Counted from the first letter of the stretch, positions 8,565-16,961 are shown. The stretch: DNA of 64,000 nt from Marinicella meishanensis (GCF_019931145.1 NZ_JAIOUV010000004.1:405479-469478); one strand, 5' to 3'. The notes: generated by a model from the letters alone, not told the origin. Made by a program: numbers and translations.

Positions 8565-8661
8565 CATTTGCTCCCATTGAAAACCACCCATGATAGGGCT
8601 CAAGCCGCTGCCGTCTTCTCAACGGCGGTAGATGAGAAACATTGATCCATAATAAAGCGGT

Positions 8662-9666
8662 TTATGGCGCCTGTTTTTTGAAGACACCAGGAGACTGGCC
8701 GGTGATTTGTTTGAAGGCCCGATAAAATGTCGCCGAACTGTTGTAGCCCACATCATAGCCAATGGTGGATACCTGGGCTTCAGGCCGGTTGCAGATTTGT
8801 TGTTGGGCATCTGCCACGCGTTGGGTGTTGAGCCAGTGGTGAAAGCCGCTGTTGGGAGGTTGATTGAACCAGGCTGACAACAGCCGTGCGGAACAGCCCA
8901 AGGCCTGGGCCAAACCCGGCAAGTCCAGGGTTGCTTCTCGATGGATTTTTTGCTCCCGTACCAGGCGTTGCAAGGGTGCGGTAAAATCGATTGGGGGAGC
9001 GGGTCGCTGGGCTTGAATCAAATGTCCGGTGCGGGTCACATGCAACAAAGTGATGCCGGCCACCAGCAGCGCCAGGGACACCAGCGACAGCAGGTCCCAA
9101 AACGCCCAATACCGCTGCCCCACAAACAATCCCAGCCAAGTGATGCCAGAGCTCAGCAAATAACTGCCTGACAAGCCCAACACCAGCCACATCAGGCTGC
9201 GATTGGGCTGTGGTTGCATCCCAAAGCGACGCCAGATCAACAGCCAGTACCCAAACCAGTGCAACAAGAACAACAACCAAAACCACATTTTGTGCGCACC
9301 CCGACCATAATACGCCGCTGATTTGAGTGCCGGATCCAGGTGGTAAAAAGTCAACAACCAGACAAAGGCCAACAGCGCTGGCACCCCATGCCACCGCACT
9401 TGAGACCAATTGGGTTGTTTGGGGTGGAGCATCAGCCACATGGTTGGCCCATTGGCAAACAGCAGCCAAGTACCGGCATGCAACCAGTTGGGATGGCGTT
9501 CATAAAACGTGCCCATGCTGAGCAGGGCTTGCAACAACTGCACCCCCACACAGAACAAGAACAACACCATCGGCCAATAACGGTCGTGGCGGGCAGACTT
9601 GATCGACAAACCCAACAGCAACACCGCGAGCATCAACAAACTCGCTGATAACAGGGTGTGAATCAT
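8662..9666 (-). CDS. Membrane-bound AraC-family transcriptional regulator
   Basis: A 334-residue protein with about seven predicted membrane helices in residues 1-210 and a cytoplasmic AraC/XylS helix-turn-helix pair in residues about 235-334. The second HTH reads STIGYDVGYNSSATFYRAFK and the end is TGQSPGVFKKQ. Such 7TM-AraC proteins probably sense a signal at the membrane and act on DNA directly. The target is not evident; the neighbouring secreted DUF1579-like gene downstream is a possible one. Confidence 0.88.
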   Translation of the reverse strand: MIHTLLSASLLMLAVLLLGLSIKSARHDRYWPMVLFLFCVGVQLLQALLSMGTFYERHPNWLHAGTWLLFANGPTMWLMLHPKQPNWSQVRWHGVPALLAFVWLLTFYHLDPALKSAAYYGRGAHKMWFWLLFLLHWFGYWLLIWRRFGMQPQPNRSLMWLVLGLSGSYLLSSGITWLGLFVGQRYWAFWDLLSLVSLALLVAGITLLHVTRTGHLIQAQRPAPPIDFTAPLQRLVREQKIHREATLDLPGLAQALGCSARLLSAWFNQPPNSGFHHWLNTQRVADAQQQICNRPEAQVSTIGYDVGYNSSATFYRAFKQITGQSPGVFKKQAP

Positions 9667-9703
9667 GAGTTGCCTAGCGACTTAAGACCTGATTGGGATT
9701 GGC

Positions 9704-10228
9704 TCAACCACCCATCCGCTTAAACACTTCGGCTTGGCTTTTGCGGTGTTTGAGGGCCATGGCCACGTGCCCCAGCAACAAGACCAGCAACACCCAGCCC
9801 AATTCACCGTGCCAGTCACCACCCAACTTCAACATCCAGTCAATTTTATCGCCTTCAAAGCCAGCGAACAGCGGGATGCCGAAGGGCTCAAAAGCCCGGC
9901 CCGACCCGTATTGGCGGATCAAAGCAATGGTTGGCACCGCAATCACCAACAGGTACAAGATCGCATGACCCAGCTTGGCCGCCAGATTGATCGATGGCGG
10001 GCGCCGCTTGGCATTGAACAAGGCCCACAGCAAGCGCAACACCATCAACAGCAACAACAACACGCCCAACGGTTTGTGGCTGGGCCAAAAGAACGCTTCG
10101 ATGGCGGTGTCTTCAAGAAAATAGTGCGCGCCGGCACTGAGGAATTGCCACAAGATCAACAGCGCCATGCCCCAATGCAAGGTGCGACTGACCAAACCAT
10201 ATCGTTCTCGGTTGTCTTTGATTGCCAT
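9704..10228 (-). CDS. Cytochrome b561
   Basis: A 174-residue four-helix membrane cytochrome of the bacterial CybB type, moving electrons from the quinone pool. It begins with RYGLVSRTLHWGMALLILW, the family N-terminus whose His binds haem. Other candidate haem ligands are in SHKPLG, KLGHAILYL and GHVAMALKHR. It sits between the AraC regulator and the small-membrane-protein operon but appears to be transcribed alone. Confidence 0.9.
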   Translation of the reverse strand: MAIKDNRERYGLVSRTLHWGMALLILWQFLSAGAHYFLEDTAIEAFFWPSHKPLGVLLLLLMVLRLLWALFNAKRRPPSINLAAKLGHAILYLLVIAVPTIALIRQYGSGRAFEPFGIPLFAGFEGDKIDWMLKLGGDWHGELGWVLLVLLLGHVAMALKHRKSQAEVFKRMGG

Positions 10229-10297
10229 GTTTGATACCTGGTGTTGAAACGGCTTATTAGCTTAACAGAACCGCTGCCCCGAGCGCATGATTTGTGG

Positions 10298-10555
10298 TCA
10301 TTTCAGTGCGTATTGTTGTTGCAACTGTTGCAGCCTGTCCGCCGGCCCACTGATCGACCATTCAAACCAATTGCTCCATTCGAATTCAAGCGTCTCTGCA
10401 CCCTTGGTCAAAGTCAGGCTGTCGTAATCTATACCTTTGTCAAAGGCCAATGGGCTGTATTCCTGGGTCTTGCGCCAGCCGGTTTGCTTCAGATCCGCGA
10501 TGATCTGATTGCCCACTTCGGTTCTGATGTGTTCAATTTCGGTGGTTGCTGTCAC
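10298..10555 (-). CDS. Small hypothetical protein
   Basis: An 85-residue soluble protein, rich in acidic and aromatic residues in its second half (ETLEFEWSNWFEWSISG), with no signal peptide or membrane segment. The start overlaps the preceding membrane-protein stop by 4 nt, so it is the last gene of the 11933-to-10298 operon. I do not recognise the family. Confidence 0.65.
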   Translation of the reverse strand: MTATTEIEHIRTEVGNQIIADLKQTGWRKTQEYSPLAFDKGIDYDSLTLTKGAETLEFEWSNWFEWSISGPADRLQQLQQQYALK

Positions 10556-10761
10556 CCCAAGAACCCCAGCAACTCAAGCAATCCGGCCAGCATCAAAAAG
10601 GGGCCCAGGTATTTGGCCGAATGGCCAAATTTTTTATGCCACAATTCATGTTTGGCCGGGTCTTTGATTTTCCTGGGCAACACCCGATGCGCCAACAAGG
10701 TCAAGTACAACCCGCCCAAGAGAGGAATCAAACCACTGTATTTTTCATAGATCTCAATCAT
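10552..10761 (-). CDS. Small membrane protein
   Basis: A 69-residue protein with two hydrophobic segments (about residues 8-27 and 51-68) separated by a basic linker that includes ELWHKKFG. Overlaps both neighbours by 4 nt (ATGA type), so translation is coupled. Family not recognised. Confidence 0.65.
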   Translation of the reverse strand: MIEIYEKYSGLIPLLGGLYLTLLAHRVLPRKIKDPAKHELWHKKFGHSAKYLGPFLMLAGLLELLGFLG

Positions 10762-10997
10762 TCATCCTCCGGCTTGTTGGCATACCAGGACAGCCACAAA
10801 ATGATCACCAACGCAATCACCGCTGTGGCTCCAGCAGCCAGCAACCACCGGGTGTTCAATGCCCCACCCCGCTCCAGGGTCAAATAAGCATTGAAGCCAA
10901 TGCCCAATGGGATCCAGCACAGCATGATGGCCAACTTCGTTTTGCTGACCAATTTCGGCGTTGGCTTTGGCTTGGCTTTGTTCTCAGGTTCATTCAT
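10758..10997 (-). CDS. Small membrane protein
   Basis: A 79-residue protein with a charged N-terminal tail (about 18 residues, KPKPTPKL), then two transmembrane segments at about 22-40 and 52-71. Overlaps the upstream secreted-protein gene by 8 nt and the downstream gene by 4 nt. Family not recognised. The central ERGGALNTRWLL might be a turn at the membrane face. Confidence 0.65.
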   Translation of the reverse strand: MNEPENKAKPKPTPKLVSKTKLAIMLCWIPLGIGFNAYLTLERGGALNTRWLLAAGATAVIALVIILWLSWYANKPEDE

Positions 10998-11535
10998 GGG
11001 CTTTGATTTGTCTGATGATGTGGTTCATAAACATCATGTGGTCTTTCGAATCGGCGTTGACTGAAGCCGTCACCCAATGTTGCTCCAGAAACACGATGCG
11101 CTTGTTGATTTCGGTGCTGTCATAGATCACCACACCGTCGTTTTCCAAGCGGGTATAGTGTTGTTTCCATCCGGTATACATATATTTTTTTTGTTGCCAG
11201 GCCAAGGCCGCAGCCGCCGACTCGAATTCGAAGTATTTCAATTCCACCTGGACCGTGAGGTTGCTGGCCTGGCGGTAGGCCAAGTTGGCCATGCTGGTGA
11301 CGCCAATGGTGCGGTACTGTTCAATGGTTTGGCCCATGGACTGGGCAAAAAACGCCGGTGGGTTGTGCAAGTCTTCGATCACCACACCGGTGCCGCCTTG
11401 CCAGCCCGGGCCAATTTCAGCCGGCTTGGGTAAACGGATGTCCATGGCGGCCACCCATCCCGGCAACAGCAAACACATCACTGGCAGCCAAACCCACAGT
11501 GATCGTTGCATGATGGCTGTGCGTTTCGCCATCAT
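10990..11535 (-). CDS. Secreted hypothetical protein
   Basis: A 181-residue protein with a signal peptide (LWVWLPVMCLLLPGWVAAM, about residues 13-31) and a mature domain of about 150 residues. An ATG 8 codons in could also be the start. The mature part has a mixed pattern (NLTVQVELKYFEFESAAAAL; EQHWVTASVN) and no recognisable catalytic motif. Overlaps its neighbours by 4 and 8 nt in the same operon. It is the only clearly exported member of the set, so the small membrane proteins may assist it; that is inference. Confidence 0.7.
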   Translation of the reverse strand: MMAKRTAIMQRSLWVWLPVMCLLLPGWVAAMDIRLPKPAEIGPGWQGGTGVVIEDLHNPPAFFAQSMGQTIEQYRTIGVTSMANLAYRQASNLTVQVELKYFEFESAAAALAWQQKKYMYTGWKQHYTRLENDGVVIYDSTEINKRIVFLEQHWVTASVNADSKDHMMFMNHIIRQIKAHE

Positions 11536-11933
11536 GAGCCCAACATGGCCACCAAAGACTCAAAGTGAATCAACAGGTACAACCAGGCAATGGCGTTGCC
11601 ATACAACAACACCGGAAGGGTCCAAACCAGCATCACCCACAGTCCTTGATGCAAGCCGATGATCAGCAAAGTCAGGATCAAGCCCATGTACAAGTCGAGC
11701 ATAATTTGACGGCCCCAAAAATAGCCTGCCATGCTGCGCACCGTGAGGATCAAATTTTCTTTTCGAGAACAGTGAATGGTGTACAGCATGAAGGCCACAA
11801 ACACCGCCCACAACAGGGCTTTGAGCCACCCCAGCGCACCGCTGAAAACCAACAGCTCCGGATGTCCATGCCAATAAAATGCCCCCACTGCCAGCAACAC
11901 ATAGACCAACCAGGCCACTACATTCATCGACAT
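11532..11933 (-). CDS. Four-helix membrane protein
   Basis: A 133-residue integral membrane protein with about four helices, first gene of the five-gene overlapping operon. I chose the ATG at 11931-11933, which has AGGA about 9 nt upstream; an ATG two codons later and one 11 codons earlier are alternatives. The loop HCSRKENLILTVRS and the helix FWGRQIMLDLYMG are the most polar stretches. Family not recognised. Confidence 0.65.
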   Translation of the reverse strand: MSMNVVAWLVYVLLAVGAFYWHGHPELLVFSGALGWLKALLWAVFVAFMLYTIHCSRKENLILTVRSMAGYFWGRQIMLDLYMGLILTLLIIGLHQGLWVMLVWTLPVLLYGNAIAWLYLLIHFESLVAMLGS

Positions 11934-12001
11934 ATCTTCAATTCCTGCGTTTGAAACCATTTTCAATTATACCGCTTTCAAAGGGCAATCGGCATGGTTA
12001 A

Positions 12002-12154
12002 CAGAGGGTACTGCGTGGGGAGGGTTTGGCACAGTCCTACCGGATTGACTTGAAACGGACCAACTCAGGCACTGATCGGTCGGAGTTGTTGGTGGCGGTG
12101 GGTGATGGGGCGACCGGCGTGGTGCGCCATTTGATTGATCAGGCAGCGGGTTGA
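12002..12154 (+). pseudogene. Possible coding remnant
   Basis: An open stretch with no convincing start reads coding-like (for example TDRSELLVAVGDGATGVV) and stops at TGA 12152-12154, just before the 266-bp repeat. It may be the 3-prime end of a lost gene. No family recognised, and chance is possible. The rest of 11967-12158 shows nothing else. Confidence 0.25.
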
Positions 12155-12158
12155 ATTT

Positions 12159-12424
12159 GGGTCTGATATCGCCAACGAAAAGGCAACTGCTGGATCGTAT
12201 TTTTAAGCCATCAAGGCATCATTCGTGATGTGTGGTAAATCCACATGAGCGAATGAATAACGCAGGGGGCTGGAAAATACGATCCAGCCCAAAAGGTTAA
12301 GGCTGAAAATGCCACACACTGCGTTGCTCATCGCTCGATTGGAATGACCAAACCACGCGATTCGCGCCTGGATTGTGACATTTTCAGAATTAACAGATAC
12401 ATTTTCGTTGGCGACATCAGTCCC
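12159..12424. repeat. 266-bp structured repeat, copy 1
   Basis: Bounded by inverted ends: GGGTCTGATATCGCCAACG on the left pairs with CGTTGGCGACATCAGTCCC on the right. Inside are further paired segments: GGATCGTATTTT with AAAATACGATCC, a hairpin around ATGTGTGG/CCACAT, and AAAATGCCACA with TGTGACATTTT. A second copy in the same orientation lies at 19095-19360. The near-constant core is CGCTCGATTGGAATGACC, continuing to about 12370. The element holds no convincing protein of its own. It is either a non-autonomous mobile element (MITE-like) or a structured RNA unit. It interrupts the antibiotic-biosynthesis-monooxygenase gene on the minus strand. Confidence 0.75.
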
Positions 12425-12649
12425 TAACACCTCTCTGTTGGCCAGCGAGGCTTGGTGGGATTGTTGGCTGTCCCAGATTTTGGTGACCATCACCCGGTCT
12501 GGATCGGCCATGCCCTGCAACACGATGAACGATTGACAACCAGGCAGGTTTTCAATGATGGCGGCCGCTTCGGACAGGATGCGGACCAAATCGTCGCCCT
12601 TGCCCTTGACGGCTTTGAACGTGACTTGGATGCCAAATGTGTGACTCAT
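12203..12649 (-). CDS. Antibiotic-biosynthesis-monooxygenase-domain protein, truncated and fused to the repeat
   Basis: Residues 1-75 (12425-12649) form an ABM-type ferredoxin-like domain: IQVTFKAVKGKGDDLVRIL, then PGCQSFIVLQGMADPDRVMV and KIWDSQQSHQASLANREVL. The usual last strand (about 20 residues) is missing. From residue 76 the frame runs into the 266-bp repeat and codes for unrelated sequence up to a stop at 12203, giving a 148-residue chimera. It may be non-functional or a short-lived fusion. The ATG at 12647-12649 fits the domain start. Domain call by pattern recognition. Confidence 0.6.
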   Translation of the reverse strand: MSHTFGIQVTFKAVKGKGDDLVRILSEAAAIIENLPGCQSFIVLQGMADPDRVMVTKIWDSQQSHQASLANREVLGTDVANENVSVNSENVTIQARIAWFGHSNRAMSNAVCGIFSLNLLGWIVFSSPLRYSFAHVDLPHITNDALMA

Positions 12650-12747
12650 GGTTGTTGGTGGCTGACTGGTTTATTCAGGGTAGCATGGTGGACGATGTTT
12701 TACCGTGAGCCACATCACGATGATCCGGTGTTGGCTGGCCCTGAAGA

Positions 12748-12779
12748 CCCAGCCACCAGCGAAAACCCTGGCGGCTGGG
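12748..12779 (-). terminator. Stem-loop after the HEAT-repeat operon
   Basis: CCCAGCCACCAG pairs with CTGGCGGCTGGG (12 pairs, one of them a wobble) around an 8-nt loop, 25 nt past the stop of the last HEAT gene on the minus strand. No T-run follows, so it may stabilise the 3-prime end rather than terminate. Confidence 0.5.
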
Positions 12780-12803
12780 GTATGGCCCCGGGGCCACGGT
12801 CAA

Positions 12804-13991
12804 TCAGAGCAGGTCTTCCAACTGTTTCAAGGTGGCTTCATCCTCGGTTTGGGTCAACCAAAACAAGGCCTGCTTTTTCACCGAGCGGGCATAATGGCCT
12901 TTGACCACTTGCAACAAGGCTTTGGCTGACTGCTCAGACGGCAATTGCGACAACACAAACACCGCATTGTCCAATTCACCGCGATCTTGGCGGGTGTTCA
13001 ACAATGCCAAGGCGGCTTTCTCGGCCCGCTGGGGGCTGTTTTGCGCCAACCAAAACAAGGCTTTTTCGCGCACTTCGGCATCCAAGTGGTCTTTGACCAA
13101 CTTGGCCAATTCGTCATTGGCCTCGTCACTGTTGATCTGTGACAGGCTGAAGATGGCTTTTTCTTTCACCTCACGGCGCTCGGTGTGGCTCATCAAATCG
13201 ACCAAAAATGCCGGCAAATCGGCCACTTGATCGGTTTGACTCAACCAGAAAATCGCATCGGCTTGTTGTTCACCATCTGACTCATCTTGGGCAATGGCTT
13301 GCAACAGTTCCACCGCCTCGGTGGTGCGGTTTTGACTCAAGGCAAAATTGATTTTGCGTCTGACCTCACCCACCGGCAAGGTCTCATACAGTTCCTGCAA
13401 ATGGGCAAACCCATCTTGCTCTCTTTGTCCCAGCCAAAACACCGACTGCTCAGAGTAACCGTCCTGGTTGTTGGCTGCCAGGTCGTACAAGGCGCGGGCA
13501 GCGGCTTCACCGGCATGCAAACTCAACACATACAAGGCGCCATTTTCATCACCTTCTTGTTGGTTGGTGACGGTGTCGGTCAACCAATCAATGCTGTCCT
13601 GGCTGTCCACCGCAGTCAGCCAATCAATGGTCAGTCCATCGGCTTTGACCTCGCAGTGGTCTCCGACTGGCAGCATGCGCTTAATGGCGCCGTCATCCAT
13701 GTGCACAAACACATGAATGAAGTCGGTGTTGGGGCTGTGACTGGACGAGCCATATCCATACTGTTTTTCATTCAAATCACAGACCGTTTGTTCACCCTGG
13801 TTCCAACAACACATGGAAGGGGTGTCCACCGCCGCTGGCACGCTGTAAGCCAGCCAGCCATCGTGTTTTTGGCTGTGGGCCGACAAGGACGCATCAACGC
13901 GATTGATGTCCAACTGGGGGAATTGGGCCCAGCATGCGCTGCTGCAAAAAACAGCGGTCAGGGCCAGGGTGTGTTTCATCTTTTTCAACAT
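12804..13991 (-). CDS. Secreted HEAT-repeat protein
   Basis: A 395-residue exported protein: signal peptide (HTLALTAVFCSSACWAQ), a region to about residue 165 without clear domains, then at least six HEAT-like repeats of about 35 residues with the recurring phrase KxxAxFWLxQ (for instance VKEKAIFSLSQ, VREKALFWLAQ, VKKQALFWLTQ). HEAT arrays bind proteins. GGAG lies 6 nt before the ATG at 13989-13991. It is the last gene of the ECF sigma operon, 89 nt after the other HEAT protein, so it is probably a regulated product or partner of that system. Confidence 0.85.
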   Translation of the reverse strand: MLKKMKHTLALTAVFCSSACWAQFPQLDINRVDASLSAHSQKHDGWLAYSVPAAVDTPSMCCWNQGEQTVCDLNEKQYGYGSSSHSPNTDFIHVFVHMDDGAIKRMLPVGDHCEVKADGLTIDWLTAVDSQDSIDWLTDTVTNQQEGDENGALYVLSLHAGEAAARALYDLAANNQDGYSEQSVFWLGQREQDGFAHLQELYETLPVGEVRRKINFALSQNRTTEAVELLQAIAQDESDGEQQADAIFWLSQTDQVADLPAFLVDLMSHTERREVKEKAIFSLSQINSDEANDELAKLVKDHLDAEVREKALFWLAQNSPQRAEKAALALLNTRQDRGELDNAVFVLSQLPSEQSAKALLQVVKGHYARSVKKQALFWLTQTEDEATLKQLEDLL

Positions 13992-14080
13992 AAAGGTCTC
14001 CGGTTGGCGCTGGACTTGGGGCCCAGCGCGGGTTCAGTTCAAGGTGGGGGATTTGGGCCGGTTGCCCAGCCCTGTTGGGG

Positions 14081-15622
14081 TCAGTCTTCGATGGCGTCGA
14101 TCAAAGCATCGGGATCGGTGATACCAATCGTCTTGATGATCATCTTCTTCACTTCATGATCGGTTTCTTGCTTCAACAGCTGGACCATGGCATCGGCATT
14201 GCCTTGCATCATCAAGGCATGCAGCACGCCTTGCTTGACTTCGGCATCACCTTCTTTGAAGCGGTCCATCAAGAAATCCACATTCAGTTCAGATGAACTC
14301 ATACCAAAAGCTTCAAACAGACTGCGGTCATTGGCCAATTCGGGGTCGGCCTCATACAGGCCCATCAACACATCGGTGGCGTCCATCACCCCGAACAAAC
14401 GGATGATGGCGGACTTGATTTCGGGGTCGGTTTCCGTGTCATATACCTGTCGCAAACCGTCCACTTCGTCCATCGCCATCAAGGTGCTGAGTAAAGACTG
14501 TTTGCGCTCGGTGCTGTTTTCTTGCTGGAAAATGTCAATCACCACTTGCGGGTCCACATCGGTGGCGATGAACACCCCGGTGATGGCATCCTTTTCCGAC
14601 TCATCGGTGGCTTTTTGATACAAGCGGGCCAAATAATCACCCATGTTGTCGTCATCCACCATGACCAGTGATTGGATCGCTTTGGTTCTGATGCTGGGGT
14701 CTTTTTCGTTGTCGATCACATAGTACAAATAGGCGGCATCACCGGACAAAGCCAAGGCTTCCAAAATGGCCCGGCGCGAGTCACCCTGGGACTTTTGATA
14801 CAGGTCTTTCAAAGCCGCCGACTCCCCTTTGATGCCCAGCATGCGGATCAGGCTCACATTCAAATCAGGGTCACTTTCTTTTTTCAACAAGGCGATCAAT
14901 TCGTCGCTGTCATCGTGGTGGATGAAGCCCTGGATGATGGCCGCTTTGAGGTCGCGGCTTTGGCTGTTTTCATACAGCTGCAACAGTTTCTTGCGGCTTT
15001 CGATGCCATCACGCAAGCTCAGCATTTGAATCGCCTGGTGTTGTAAGCCCTGATTTTGTTCGGTGCCAATGTAACGGAACAGGTAGTCCACGACCGCCTC
15101 GCTGTCGCTGATGCCCAACAGCTGGATGGCGTTCATTTTGACCCGTTCTGAATTCGATTGCTCCAACATGTCATAGACTTTGGGCAAGGCTTTTTCGGGG
15201 TTGTTGAACATGATCTGCTGCAAGGTGAACAGTTTCAACTCTTCATCCAAGGCCGCCTGATGCGTGCCTTGTTCATCGCTGTCACCGTGTTCGAACAACA
15301 ACACTTGGGCGTCATCGGCCCAATCAGAGTTCGGGTGATTGCGGATCAAGCGCTCCAGCAAACGGCGGGCTTGGGCCCGTTGTTTGACCTGGTAATGGGC
15401 ATAGCCCTGCCAGTATTGTGCAGCGGCCTGTAATTTGCGGTCTTTGGCAGCCTCCTCGAAAGCTTCGATGGCATCTCGCCAATCCTTGCTTTGCATCGAG
15501 ACTTGTCCCAATTCATAGGCTTCCAGGGCATCCGCTGATTGGGCCATCACCCAGGTGTGGCTGCACAGCATGAATCCCAGTGCCATGGATTTGAATGCTT
15601 TGGTTAAATGAATGGTTTGCAT
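14081..15622 (-). CDS. Secreted TPR/HEAT-repeat protein
   Basis: A 513-residue protein with a signal peptide (residues about 1-27), an N-terminal TPR-like region (about 32-110; WRDAIEAFEEAA, AAQYWQGYAHY, ARRLLERLIRNHP) and a long HEAT-type solenoid to the C-terminus with repeats like VKMNAIQLLGISDSEAVVDY and IRTKAIQSLVMVDDD. A strong GGAG is 7 nt before the ATG at 15620-15622. It follows the anti-sigma gene after 10 nt. Likely a periplasmic scaffold; the signal it serves is unknown. Confidence 0.87.
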   Translation of the reverse strand: MQTIHLTKAFKSMALGFMLCSHTWVMAQSADALEAYELGQVSMQSKDWRDAIEAFEEAAKDRKLQAAAQYWQGYAHYQVKQRAQARRLLERLIRNHPNSDWADDAQVLLFEHGDSDEQGTHQAALDEELKLFTLQQIMFNNPEKALPKVYDMLEQSNSERVKMNAIQLLGISDSEAVVDYLFRYIGTEQNQGLQHQAIQMLSLRDGIESRKKLLQLYENSQSRDLKAAIIQGFIHHDDSDELIALLKKESDPDLNVSLIRMLGIKGESAALKDLYQKSQGDSRRAILEALALSGDAAYLYYVIDNEKDPSIRTKAIQSLVMVDDDNMGDYLARLYQKATDESEKDAITGVFIATDVDPQVVIDIFQQENSTERKQSLLSTLMAMDEVDGLRQVYDTETDPEIKSAIIRLFGVMDATDVLMGLYEADPELANDRSLFEAFGMSSSELNVDFLMDRFKEGDAEVKQGVLHALMMQGNADAMVQLLKQETDHEVKKMIIKTIGITDPDALIDAIED

Positions 15623-15632
15623 GGGTTTGCTC

Positions 15633-16376
15633 CTAAATAAGATCGTTGGTTTGAGCCAGTTGTTGTTTCATGGTTTTGATTTGAAACATCAGGTCGCTGG
15701 ACGATGAGTCCTTGACCCAATTGACTCGGGGTTGGCCATGGGTTTGGTTGGGGTTGCCTGCGGCTGAGCCATTGGCATACTCCAATAAAATCGGTTCCAG
15801 GTCTTGTAACAATTGGCTGGTAAACTGGCTGTCGTGTTGCGCCAAGGCCCGTTTGAACAGGCGATTGGATGACAGCAAGCGTTGCGCCGTGGCTTGGCTG
15901 TTGAAGGCGCCATTGCCGTTGCTGACTTGGGTCAAAAAGATTTCACTTTGGGTCAGGTGTAACTGGATGTTTTGGGCCAGCAACTGCTCTTGTAGCTGCC
16001 GATTCAACGCATCATCGGTTTGGTTTTTACCGACGTAGAACGACACCAACACCAGACCAATCACCAAGGCAAAACTGGCCAGTGAATACTGTGGCATCAG
16101 CCAGTAATTCTGCAATTTTTGCCACCAGCTCAAGCGGGGTAATTCAATGCCTGGGTTGTCGTCAAGCCGGTCGGCAATCCGTTCCCACAGTTGTTGGCCA
16201 TAATCTTCGGCCAGTGGATGTTGTTGTTCTGCAGCGCGTTCTATGGCGTTCATGTCAGCCTCCAATTGGTTCAATTGATCACAGACTTCGGGCGACTGCA
16301 AGCCGTCATCGCGGGTCTTGTCATCGGTCTCATTGAAATAAATCATCAATAATTTTTCGTCGTCTTTGTGATTCAT
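15633..16376 (-). CDS. Probable anti-sigma factor
   Basis: A 247-residue protein with one transmembrane segment (about residues 100-116, LASFALVIGLVLVSFYVG), a cytoplasmic N-terminal part and a periplasmic C-terminal part containing a helical, coiled-coil-like stretch (residues about 120-150). The start overlaps the stop of the ECF sigma gene by 4 nt (ATGA), the standard sigma/anti-sigma arrangement. No HxxxCxxC zinc motif is seen, so it is not a classical ZAS-type factor. Role inferred from topology and position. Confidence 0.75.
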   Translation of the reverse strand: MNHKDDEKLLMIYFNETDDKTRDDGLQSPEVCDQLNQLEADMNAIERAAEQQHPLAEDYGQQLWERIADRLDDNPGIELPRLSWWQKLQNYWLMPQYSLASFALVIGLVLVSFYVGKNQTDDALNRQLQEQLLAQNIQLHLTQSEIFLTQVSNGNGAFNSQATAQRLLSSNRLFKRALAQHDSQFTSQLLQDLEPILLEYANGSAAGNPNQTHGQPRVNWVKDSSSSDLMFQIKTMKQQLAQTNDLI

Positions 16377-16924
16377 GCGCTCACCTCTACTTTCAGTTGT
16401 TTGCGGAGCTTTCGCACCGCCCTGAATATGGTTTGTTTACAGGCATTGCTTTTGATTTTCAGTTCCTGGGCGGTTTCCTCAATGGAATAGCCCTGGTGGT
16501 GTTTCATGGTGATGGCCAACCGTTCCACATCGCTCAAGTCCGACATGGCACGCATCAAACGCTGATTCAAATCCAGCTGATCCACTGTGTCGATGCCGTC
16601 TTCGGCCAATTCCAATTGGGGACATTCCTGATCCAGTGAATGGGCCAACTGGCGATTGGCTTTGCGCAGGTAGTCGATGGATGTGTTGGTGGTGATGCGC
16701 AACAACCAAGTGGAAAACTTGGCTTTGGATTGATACCGCCCAATCGCTTGAAACGCTTTGATAAAGGTTTCTTGGGCGATGTCTTCGGCGTGGCTGGCAT
16801 CGGCCGTGTATCGATAGGCCAAACGGTTGACCGCCTGTGCATAGTGCAACACGATCAGGCGAAATGCGTTCTTATCGCCCTGGGTTGCTTTGACAACCGT
16901 TTTGTCATCGATTTCATTCATCAT
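16373..16924 (-). CDS. ECF-type RNA polymerase sigma factor
   Basis: A 183-residue sigma70 of the extracytoplasmic-function type. Region 2 (about residues 24-92) has the core-binding and -10 recognition motifs YTADASHAEDIAQETFIKAF and FSTWLLRITTNTSIDYLRK. Region 4 (about 120-175) has the HTH SIEETAQELKIKSNACKQTI. There is a tandem ATG at the start; no clear ribosome-binding site is seen. First gene of an operon with its anti-sigma factor and two secreted HEAT proteins. Confidence 0.93.
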   Translation of the reverse strand: MMNEIDDKTVVKATQGDKNAFRLIVLHYAQAVNRLAYRYTADASHAEDIAQETFIKAFQAIGRYQSKAKFSTWLLRITTNTSIDYLRKANRQLAHSLDQECPQLELAEDGIDTVDQLDLNQRLMRAMSDLSDVERLAITMKHHQGYSIEETAQELKIKSNACKQTIFRAVRKLRKQLKVEVSA

Positions 16925-16961
16925 GCCAGCTTAAACGCAGCCACCACGGATTTGGTTATAT

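Noticed and set aside
14187..14618. Plus-strand frames opposite the TPR/HEAT gene and many similar long antisense frames across the window
   Set aside because: They are mirror products of codon bias in real genes on the other strand; composition is serine/histidine-rich and no family is recognisable.
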